Source: Rhodospira sp. (GTDB taxonomy: Bacteria; Pseudomonadota; Alphaproteobacteria; Rhodospirillales; Rhodospirillaceae). From it: a DNA stretch of 14,188 bases. Positions 1 to 5,872 of the stretch are shown one piece after another. Each line of letters begins with the position of its first letter. Within the stretch, counting starts at the first letter, position 1. Under the pieces are notes generated by a model. It was given only the letters and a program-made list of their open reading frames with translations, had not been told where the DNA came from and did not search any database. The stretch is from assembly GCA_028277295.1 (NCBI GenBank), contig JANQGN010000068.1:1-14188 (forward strand). Direction: 5' to 3'. The position numbers were made by a program, and so were the translations under genes.

Positions 1-1841
1 CCCTGGGCGATTTCGTTGGCGGCCTGGGTTTGCTGGGAGAGGATGGAGGCGATATCGCGCATGCGTTCGGTGACCGAGCCGATGCCATCCGCGATAGAGC
101 CCAGATGGCCGCCAAGGTTGGTGACCACGCCACGGCCGTCCTCGACCGCCTTGGCCCCCTTTTCCATGGCGGCGACGATGCTGTCCATCTCGGTGCGCAA
201 GGTGTCGATGCGGTTTCGGATGTCCTCGGTGGCCCGGGCGGTCTGATTGGCGAGCGATTTCACTTCGTTGGCCACCACCGCGAAGCCCTTGCCGGCGTCG
301 CCCGCTCGGGCCGCCTCGATGGTCGCGTTCAGGGCCAGCAGGTTGGTCTGGTCGGCGATGTCCTCGATTTGCTGGACGATCTCGCCGATCTGCGCCGAGG
401 CCTGGGCCAGGGTGTCCACCCGGTCGGCCGCGTCGCGCACCGCGCTATGGATGCCTTCCATGGTGTCCACCGCGGCGCCGGCGCCGCTGACGCCCTGGTT
501 GGCGGCGCCGCGTGTCCCCTCGGCTTCATGGGCGGCCTGATCGGAGGAGGCGGAGATTTCCCGCGTCGACGTCACCATCTCTTCCACCGCCGATGCCATG
601 GCCTGCGACTGCACGTTGGCGGCGTTCACGTTGCGGGTTACGTGGGCCATGGTGACGATGGCCTCGTTGGCCTGCACGGCGGCGGCCACCACGCCGCGCA
701 GGTTGGTGCGTGCCGCCGTGGCCAGGGCCTTTTGCTGGGTCTTCAAATCGGCGAGTTGTTCCGTCATCTCCCGTTCGGTTTTGTCCAACGCCAGCGCCAC
801 GTCATGGAAGGTCTTGAGCGACCTCAGCATCCGCGGGATCTCCCACGACCCCTTGGCGTCGGGAATGGCGTCGGAAAAGTCGCGGGCCGCGAAACGCCCC
901 AGGGTTTCGGTCACCCGGCGGAGGGGGCCGGAGATGCCGAGGGCGATCCACGCCCCGAGAATCAGCGCCAGAACCAAGGTGCCCACGGTGACCGCCACGG
1001 CACGCCAGCGGGCGGTGTCCAGTTGCGCCAGGTAGGGGGCCACGTCCATGGCGATGGTGGCCACGCCGAGGGTGCGGCCGGAGAAGTCCTTGATCGGCCG
1101 GGCCATCACGGCAAGCGCCAGGCCATCCAGGCGCACGTCGCGAACCACCGTGTTTCCTTGCATCGCCGTGGTCATGTCCTCGGCGTCTATCAGGGGACGG
1201 CTGCCGGTGTTGGCGAAGGCCGCGAAACCTCCATTGGCCTCGGGCAGGAACAGGGCAACCTCGACGCCATTGGTCTGGGCAAACTGGTCGAAGAAGGTCT
1301 GGTCGAACGACAGGCCGAACTCCACGGTTCCCACGTGGATGCCGTCATGACTGACGGGCATCACGCCGCGCAGGCCCAGGCCAGCGACGCCATGCTCCAG
1401 ACCGTCGATGGCGGTGCGGCGTGTGTTGGCCTCGACCACCGTGGCGCGGAAGCTGGACAGGTCGTCGCCGAACTTCTCAGGCTTGTGGACTCGGAGAAAC
1501 GATGTCGCTGGTGGCAGATGGAACTGGAACTGTCGAACGCCGTAAGTGTCGCGCAAGGTGTCGAATGTTGGCCCATAGAGATCCAGGAGGGTCTGGCGGT
1601 CATTCTCGGCCAGCGCCCGCGTGGCCGCGGGCGATTTGGCGATGACGGCGGCCATCGACAGGGCGTTCTGTCCTTCTTCGGCGACGCTGCCCTCCAGAAA
1701 ATCAAAGAGTTGCGCCAACTGGCGATGACCGGACTGTGTTGTGAGCCGGTCCATGAACAGGGTGAACACCATGGAAATAACAACGGCGGTCACGAGGGCG
1801 ATACCGCCCAAGGCCAGGATCAGGCGAAAAAAAATGTTCAT
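1..1841 (-). CDS. Methyl-accepting chemotaxis protein with dCache-type sensor (partial, C-terminus off the left edge)
   Basis: Membrane chemoreceptor that detects a ligand outside the cytoplasm and controls the CheA kinase through a cytoplasmic coiled-coil hairpin. The frame is open from ATG at 1841 to the window edge, 613 codons. Seen in order: TM1 about residues 7-29; a periplasmic sensor about 33-275 containing FGDDLSSFR and [21 protein letters not shown], which resemble the double-Cache (dCache_3-like) family; TM2 about 279-302; a HAMP-like linker to about 350; then the signalling domain. The conserved hairpin tip [20 protein letters not shown] starts at residue 495 and is followed by [15 protein letters not shown]. 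The C-terminal helix, any second methylation region and any CheR-binding tail lie outside the window. It is 193 bp downstream of the esterase gene, so probably has its own promoter. Ligand unknown. Partnership with the hybrid CheA encoded at 5873-8767 is inferred from proximity only. Family assignment is secure; the Cache subtype is from recalled motifs. Confidence 0.95.
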   Translation of the reverse strand, partial: MNIFFRLILALGGIALVTAVVISMVFTLFMDRLTTQSGHRQLAQLFDFLEGSVAEEGQNALSMAAVIAKSPAATRALAENDRQTLLDLYGPTFDTLRDTYGVRQFQFHLPPATSFLRVHKPEKFGDDLSSFRATVVEANTRRTAIDGLEHGVAGLGLRGVMPVSHDGIHVGTVEFGLSFDQTFFDQFAQTNGVEVALFLPEANGGFAAFANTGSRPLIDAEDMTTAMQGNTVVRDVRLDGLALAVMARPIKDFSGRTLGVATIAMDVAPYLAQLDTARWRAVAVTVGTLVLALILGAWIALGISGPLRRVTETLGRFAARDFSDAIPDAKGSWEIPRMLRSLKTFHDVALALDKTEREMTEQLADLKTQQKALATAARTNLRGVVAAAVQANEAIVTMAHVTRNVNAANVQSQAMASAVEEMVTSTREISASSDQAAHEAEGTRGAANQGVSGAGAAVDTMEGIHSAVRDAADRVDTLAQASAQIGEIVQQIEDIADQTNLLALNATIEAARAGDAGKGFAVVANEVKSLANQTARATEDIRNRIDTLRTEMDSIVAAMEKGAKAVEDGRGVVTNLGGHLGSIADGIGSVTERMRDIASILSQQTQAANEIAQ

Positions 1842-1933
1842 GGCGGGCTACCCGTGTTCACATTTCGTTGAAAAGAAACTGGCCTTAGACGCCCGGAGAT
1901 TGACGTTCGGGTTCGCCGCCCTAAGCCTGCGTT

Positions 1934-1962
1934 AGTATAGGACGTGACTCACGACGTTGGAA
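1934..1962 (-). promoter_or_regulatory. Weak candidate promoter for the MCP gene
   Basis: Read on the minus strand, TATACT (1934-1939) matches a sigma-70-type -10 box. The hexamer 17 bp upstream, TTCCAA, matches the -35 consensus poorly. It lies about 95 bp before the MCP start. The stretch 1842-2034 shows no gene and no clear flagellar sigma-28 box. A guess based on position and one good hexamer. Confidence 0.22.
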
Positions 1963-2034
1963 GACGGACAGCTCACAACGACGTCATCTTGGTTTCGATG
2001 GTGATCATGGTGCGAGCCCATGACAGGCATGGAC

Positions 2035-2766
2035 TCATTCGGACCCGTTCTGATGTTTGGCTTGGAGGGTTCGGGCCAGGACCGCGCGGGCGATGGCGAG
2101 ACCGTCCGGATCGATTCCGTGCTCTAGACCCGGACGACCATGCGCGGTAACGGCGAATCCGGCCGCGCGCAATGTGGTCTCGGCCAGGGCCATCGCCGGA
2201 AATGGAACCACCGGGTCGTCCTCGCCATGGATCAGGGTGATGGGTGGACGGGCGGTGACGACCTCGGCCAGGGCGGTCGCGCCCGTGAGAGCGCCGGAGA
2301 AACCGATGACGGCCGCCAGGGGCGCGGTGCGCCGGGTGGCGCAGCGGAGCGCCATCATGGTTCCCTGGGAGAATCCCACCAGCGCCAGCCGGTCGGGCGT
2401 CAGCCCCTGAGTCTCCAGCAAAGCATCCAGGAAACTGTCCAGGCGCGGCTGAGCGGCGGCGGTTCCGGTGTCCAGGGCCTCCAGCGCGGGGGCCAGGGTG
2501 GCCGGGTCGCGGCGCGCCATGTCCGGGTCATAGCGGGCGAGGCTGAACCACTGCCGGCCAAAGGGGGCCATCTCGCAAGGCTCGGGGGCGTGTGGCGCCA
2601 CGAACAGCGTCTCGGGCAGGGCCGGGGCCAGATGCGGCGCCAGGCCAATCAGGTCGTGGCCGTCGGCGCCGTATCCATGCAATAGCACGACCAGGGATCG
2701 TGGAGGGCCGCCGGCGGCCGGTGGCAGGGCGGGGCCGTTCAGGAAGCGATCGGGAGCCTCGGTCAT
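2035..2766 (-). CDS. Alpha/beta-hydrolase, phospholipase/carboxylesterase family
   Basis: Predicted cytoplasmic serine esterase of the Abhydrolase_2 (phospholipase/carboxylesterase) family, 243 residues, the usual size for the family (about 210-250). The hallmarks are visible: the oxyanion-region motif HGYGADGHDLIGLA at 30-43; the nucleophile elbow GFSQG with Ser133; GEDDPVVP carrying the acid Asp184; and LEHGID with the catalytic His216. There is no signal peptide or membrane segment. Family members hydrolyse short-chain carboxylesters or lysophospholipids, or deacylate proteins; the sequence does not say which. The start lies 13 bp after the ycjF stop, with GGACAG upstream as a possible ribosome-binding site, so it is probably the last gene of a ycjX-ycjF-esterase transcript. 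Family confident, substrate unknown. Confidence 0.93.
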   Translation of the reverse strand: MTEAPDRFLNGPALPPAAGGPPRSLVVLLHGYGADGHDLIGLAPHLAPALPETLFVAPHAPEPCEMAPFGRQWFSLARYDPDMARRDPATLAPALEALDTGTAAAQPRLDSFLDALLETQGLTPDRLALVGFSQGTMMALRCATRRTAPLAAVIGFSGALTGATALAEVVTARPPITLIHGEDDPVVPFPAMALAETTLRAAGFAVTAHGRPGLEHGIDPDGLAIARAVLARTLQAKHQNGSE

Positions 2767-2779
2767 GGGCGCGGCTGTC

Positions 2780-3913
2780 CTATCCTTGCATGAGGGTGTG
2801 CAACATGCCCTTGCGTTCCTCGGGTTCGAAGGGCAAGGGGCGGCAGACTTCGATGGAACGCACGCCCAGGCGCAACGCCCGCAGTCCGGAGATGGAGCCT
2901 TCGGCGAACCGCGCCGACACCTTTTCCGCCAGGCTGCCGCCCAGGGCGTTGGCCACCGCCTCGCCGGCCGGATCGGCGGCCATGGCCATGGCCGCGCTGA
3001 CCACCACCGACCGGGTCAGGTGCAGGGTTGCCAGGCCGCCGGGGCGCAGGCCGTAAATCTCGGCCACCTTGCGCACCATGACCATGCCGCGCCAGATGAC
3101 GATCGCCACGTCCAGCGCCGGGTGCGGGCTGATGGCGGTGGCGCCGAGCACGGCCATGGCGTTGGCGCGCACGGCCCGCCGGGCCTCCTGGTCCAGGGGC
3201 ACCAGCACGGCGCCCCGGAACTGCTTGAGGATGGCCGCGCACTCCTTTTGCCCCTGGACGCGGTGGCGGAAGTCCCGCACCAGGTCGGGGCGGCGTTCAT
3301 GCACCATGGCCAGCAGCGGCGCCAGGGCGTTGGAGAGTCGCCGGGCCGAATCCTGCTCCAGCGCCGCCTCCATCTGAGACCGGAAGCGGGCCACCTCCCG
3401 CAAGCGGCGGAGGGTGCGCAGCTCCGCCGCGATCGCCGCGCCCAGGGCGGCCAGGAAGGCCAGCGTCAAGGCCGTCAGCAGGGCGCCGCCGACGGGGTCG
3501 CGGCTCCAGATGGTGACCAGCCCGCTCAGGGTGTCATAGGTCAGGAAGGCGCCCATGAGTGCCAGGAGCAACCAGAACGCCCGGCCCCACCGCGACGTGG
3601 CGGCCAGGATGGCGCGGCCGGTCCGCGCCGCACCCGCCCCCGCCCCCGCCCCCGCGCCGTCGGCGGTCGCGCCGCTGGCCTCGTCATCGGTCTGGACGGG
3701 GAGCCGAGTCTTGGGTTGGGCCTTGGAATGCGCCTTGGGATGCGCCGTCGGGACGCTGGATCCATTCGGGGTGGGCGGGGCCGGCGGCACCACCTGTGGG
3801 GTGATCATCCTGTCTGGCGGCGGCCGGCGTGGCGTCTCGCTGGGCATCACCAGGGCAGGGTCGACAACCCCCGGCTGACGCGGCGGCGGCCGTTGTGTGT
3901 CGCGGGCGTTCAT
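2780..3913 (-). CDS. ycjF: YcjF/TIGR01620-family inner-membrane protein (DUF697)
   Basis: Predicted inner-membrane partner of the YcjX GTPase-like protein, 377 residues. The first 100 residues are proline/alanine-rich, probably disordered, and end in an Ala-Gly repeat at 87-96. Two hydrophobic segments follow at about 111-133 and 142-165, then a basic, Arg-rich stretch, and the DUF697 region at about 220-370. That region includes GATAISPHPALDVA (257-270), the membrane-proximal VIWRGMVMVRKVAEIYG (272-288), and the C-terminal GLRALRLGVRSIEVCRPLPF. The start was chosen because its ATG overlaps the ycjX stop (ATGA at 3910-3913), a typical coupling arrangement. In enterobacteria the ycjXF pair sits beside the phage-shock operon and is stress-linked; here no psp genes are visible. 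Molecular function unproven. Confidence 0.9.
   Translation of the reverse strand: MNARDTQRPPPRQPGVVDPALVMPSETPRRPPPDRMITPQVVPPAPPTPNGSSVPTAHPKAHSKAQPKTRLPVQTDDEASGATADGAGAGAGAGAARTGRAILAATSRWGRAFWLLLALMGAFLTYDTLSGLVTIWSRDPVGGALLTALTLAFLAALGAAIAAELRTLRRLREVARFRSQMEAALEQDSARRLSNALAPLLAMVHERRPDLVRDFRHRVQGQKECAAILKQFRGAVLVPLDQEARRAVRANAMAVLGATAISPHPALDVAIVIWRGMVMVRKVAEIYGLRPGGLATLHLTRSVVVSAAMAMAADPAGEAVANALGGSLAEKVSARFAEGSISGLRALRLGVRSIEVCRPLPFEPEERKGMLHTLMQG
3632..3659 (-). repeat. Hexanucleotide repeat inside ycjF coding an Ala-Gly run
   Basis: On the coding strand the hexamer GGGGCG is repeated three to four times, with degenerate units at the ends. It encodes alternating Gly and Ala at residues about 87-96 of YcjF, at the end of the disordered tail just before TM1. 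Gain or loss of a unit would change the tail by whole dipeptides without a frameshift. Confidence 0.8.
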
Positions 3914-5304
3914 CGCATGTCCTCGCCGATCAGGTAGTTCAGGACCTCCGGCATGCGGATGTTGGGGAAACCGCCATGCCGCCACGAGGAATCGGGGCAC
4001 GGCTGGAAGTCCCAGTACCGATAGCGGAACGCGTCCCAGTCGGGCGGGAAGTCCAGCGGGATGGCGCCAGGCTCCAGGGGGGTGTCGGCGGTGTCGCCGG
4101 GGCGTCGCCCGAGCAGGATCTCGCGGCCGTTGTCGGCGCGCCGGGTGTCCTCGGTGCAGCGGATGGCGGCCATGGCCGCGACGTCGACGCCAGCGGCCAC
4201 CTTGATGGCGTTGGTCTCGTCCAGGACGTGCAGCATGCGGCGGGTCAGGTTCTCCAGGTGCAGTCGGTCGCCGCGAATGACGTGATCGGCCTTGGTGGCG
4301 GCGAACAGCACCTTGGAGATGCGCCGCCCCATCAACCACGACAAGGGTGTATTGTGGCCGTGCCGGAAGCTGTGCAGCACCGAGGATAAGGCGGTGCTCA
4401 TGTCGGCGAATACCTCGGGTCCCTCGTTAAGGGCCGTGAGCGCGTCGACCAGCACGATCTGGCGGTCCAGGCCGGCGAAGTGGCGGCTGTAGAAGCTGCG
4501 CACCACCTTGTCCTGGTAGTCGCGGAACTTGGCGCGGAACGCCTCGTGCAGGGTGCCGGCGGCGGGCGTGGCGCCACTCACCCCGGGCATGGGGCAGAAG
4601 CGCAACACGGCGGCCCCGCGCAGATCCGCCGGGTGCAGGAAACGGCCGGGTTGCAGCAGGCGCAAGCCCTTGTCGGCGCAGGCGCGCAGGTAGTCGGTGT
4701 ACAGGGTGGCCGCCTGCTCGGCCCATTCCTCGTCGTGCGGGCTGTCGGTGGCGCGCGCCTCCATGAAGGTCAGCCAGTCGCCCGACAGGGCGGCGCGCGA
4801 GCCCTCGCGGGCCTGCTTGAGCATGGCCTCGGACCAGGTCTCGAAGGTCTGCGAGAGCATGGGCAGGTCAACCAGCCATTCGCCGGGATAATCGACGATC
4901 TCCAGTTGGAGGACGCCCTCGGTCAGCCCCAGCCGCGTGGCGGCGGCGCTGGTCAGGCCCTCGCCAGTGCGGCGGTAGCGGATGTCCACGCGAATACGGG
5001 AGATGCCCCGCGTCGGCTCCGGCCAGTGGGGGTCCTCGCCCGTCAGCGTCTTGACCGCCTGGGCATAGGGGAACTCGGGAATGGTGGCGTTGGCATCGTG
5101 GCGGAGCACGGCCCCAATCAGACGGCCATCGTCGAAGGGATCGAAGTTGCGCAAGGGGCAGACCGAGGCGGCGGCGTCGGCCCGCAAGAGATTGTGAATC
5201 AGGGAGGTGATGAACACGGTCTTGCCCGCGCGGGACAGGCCGGTCACCCCCAGATACAGTCGGCGCGCCAGCAGGTCATCCAGGATCATCATGAAAGGGC
5301 CCAT
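3910..5304 (-). CDS. ycjX: YcjX-like P-loop NTPase (DUF463)
   Basis: Predicted cytoplasmic P-loop nucleotide hydrolase of the YcjX/DUF463 family, acting with YcjF at the membrane. From the chosen start (464 residues): Walker A GLSRAGKT at 22-29 (Lys28, Thr29); a G3-like VDYPGEWL at 137-144; the conserved IVLVDALTALN at 283-293; the G4-like TKAD at 337-340, consistent with guanine preference; and the typical C-terminal FPNIRMPEVLNYLIGEDM. Start choice is uncertain. ATG at 5304 or 5292 puts the P-loop 17-22 residues from the N-terminus, as in E. coli YcjX. The longest frame begins at 5376 and adds 24 residues that look non-conserved. The stop overlaps ycjF by 4 bp, so the two are translationally coupled. 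Exact cellular role is unknown; the family is associated with stress or envelope responses. Confidence 0.92.
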   Translation of the reverse strand: MGPFMMILDDLLARRLYLGVTGLSRAGKTVFITSLIHNLLRADAAASVCPLRNFDPFDDGRLIGAVLRHDANATIPEFPYAQAVKTLTGEDPHWPEPTRGISRIRVDIRYRRTGEGLTSAAATRLGLTEGVLQLEIVDYPGEWLVDLPMLSQTFETWSEAMLKQAREGSRAALSGDWLTFMEARATDSPHDEEWAEQAATLYTDYLRACADKGLRLLQPGRFLHPADLRGAAVLRFCPMPGVSGATPAAGTLHEAFRAKFRDYQDKVVRSFYSRHFAGLDRQIVLVDALTALNEGPEVFADMSTALSSVLHSFRHGHNTPLSWLMGRRISKVLFAATKADHVIRGDRLHLENLTRRMLHVLDETNAIKVAAGVDVAAMAAIRCTEDTRRADNGREILLGRRPGDTADTPLEPGAIPLDFPPDWDAFRYRYWDFQPCPDSSWRHGGFPNIRMPEVLNYLIGEDMR

Positions 5305-5379
5305 CTCGTGTCTGCCGTGGCCCCGGGGCCGATGGCCCACGAGGGATGGAGCCCATGCTAAATCCTGACAGGGCATGGG
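5305..5379 (-). other. Palindrome-rich leader immediately upstream of ycjX
   Basis: Just before the chosen ycjX start lie a perfect 12-bp palindrome, GGCCCCGGGGCC (5319-5330), and outer 6-bp arms CTCGTG (5305-5310) / CACGAG (5337-5342) that enclose it. A second inverted repeat, CCCATGC (5352-5358) / GCATGGG (5373-5379), follows. In the ycjX mRNA the inner structure would abut the 5304 start codon, so it could limit ribosome access. If translation starts at 5376 instead, part of this is coding. Confidence 0.4.
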
Positions 5380-5407
5380 GCCACCGCGAACAGGGCGCGC
5401 CGTGTGA

Positions 5408-5506
5408 GAGCCCGTCCGGAAAGTTTCGGGAGCCTCAATATATTGTGTTCTTGTGCCCGAACGGCATACCGTATGTGGATTTTTAAAAGGCTTTCCGGAC
5501 AGACAC
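5408..5506 (+). mobile_element. 99-bp miniature inverted-repeat element, copy A
   Basis: First of two related 99-bp elements in the window; the other is 10250-10348. Left end GAGCCCGTCCGGAAAG and right end CTTTCCGGACAGACAC form an imperfect terminal inverted repeat: 13 of 16 positions match, with the inner ten, GTCCGGAAAG, perfect. It is flanked directly by TGA on both sides (5405-5407 and 5507-5509), a 3-bp target duplication. Hand alignment with copy B is ungapped over all 99 bp and about three-quarters identical. Conservation is concentrated in the first 35 and last 18 bp. It is too short to encode a transposase. The TNA duplication recalls IS5-family (IS1031-like) transposition, but no parent element is in the window. 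The interior is AT-rich and carries CATACCGTATG. Confidence 0.82.
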
Positions 5507-5629
5507 TGAGTATGAGACCCGGGCGGATGGCGGTGTTCGAGACGACCACACCCCGCCTTGGTCGGGGCCTATCGTATTCACACGTCTTTTCCCGCCGGGC
5601 CGGGGAACGCGGTCCCGTCGGAAAAATGA

Positions 5630-5836
5630 CAGGGCTCCGAACCCGGATGGACGATCGTTCATGAGTCACGATCCGAGAGGGTGCGGGGCATCGATGGAGA
5701 TCCTTCGGTCGCTCCGCTTCCTCAGGATGAAGCCCTTAAAAAGGGAAAGCCCTCATCCTGAGCGTCCGCAGGACGCGAAGGATCTCCAACGGAGACGAGC
5801 AACCTGACGGACCTGTCATCCGGGTTCGGAGCCCTG
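5630..5836. repeat. 207-bp nested inverted repeat with 20-bp perfect outer arms
   Basis: CAGGGCTCCGAACCCGGATG at 5630-5649 is repeated as its exact reverse complement at 5817-5836. Between the arms lies a second, independent palindrome (5696-5787). Next to the arms, ATGACAGG (5626-5633) and CCTGTCAT (5812-5819) are also complementary. No flanking duplication is obvious. The element sits in the 3' region of the cheA transcript and upstream of ycjX. It could be a mobile palindromic repeat, a recombination product or a transcription-blocking structure. Confidence 0.75.
5696..5787. repeat. REP-like interspersed palindrome (92 bp)
   Basis: Two 35-nt arms face each other around a 22-nt loop. The outer 12 bp (GGAGATCCTTCG / CGAAGGATCTCC) and inner 10 bp (CTCAGGATGA / TCATCCTGAG) are perfect, while the 13 bp between them have diverged. 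The loop holds CCCTT-aaa-AAGGG. Palindromes built on GGAGATCCTTCG...CTCAGGATGA are, from memory, a widespread intergenic repeat of alphaproteobacteria; I name no specific family. Confidence 0.8.
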
Positions 5837-5850
5837 GATTTGCTCCAGGG
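5832..5850 (-). terminator. Weak hairpin downstream of cheA
   Basis: CCCTGGA, a 5-nt loop, and TCCAGGG form a 7-bp stem 23 bp past the cheA stop. No run of T follows on the minus strand, so an intrinsic terminator is uncertain. Together with the large palindrome just beyond it, the region could still end or slow cheA transcription. Confidence 0.3.
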
Positions 5851-5872
5851 CCTGTTGACAATAGGGGCGCGG

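Noticed and set aside
30..1871. Plus-strand open frame of 613 codons, antisense to the MCP gene
   Set aside because: It shows a His/Gly/Arg-rich, domain-less translation typical of the antisense frame of a GC-rich gene. The minus strand encodes an unmistakable MCP over the same bases.
2018..2033. Short CCATG...CATGG hairpin after the esterase gene as a terminator
   Set aside because: Only a 5-bp stem with no T-run; too weak to call.
2765..3937. Plus-strand open frame of 390 codons
   Set aside because: Antisense of ycjF with no family resemblance.
2780..4339. ycjF frame extended upstream to 4339
   Set aside because: The extra 142 codons lie inside ycjX and read as Arg/Pro-rich out-of-frame sequence. 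The ATG at 3913 overlapping the ycjX stop is the natural start.
5630..5836. CRISPR array or tRNA gene in the repeat-rich gap
   Set aside because: Repeats are inverted rather than regularly spaced direct repeats, and no cloverleaf or T-loop signature is present.
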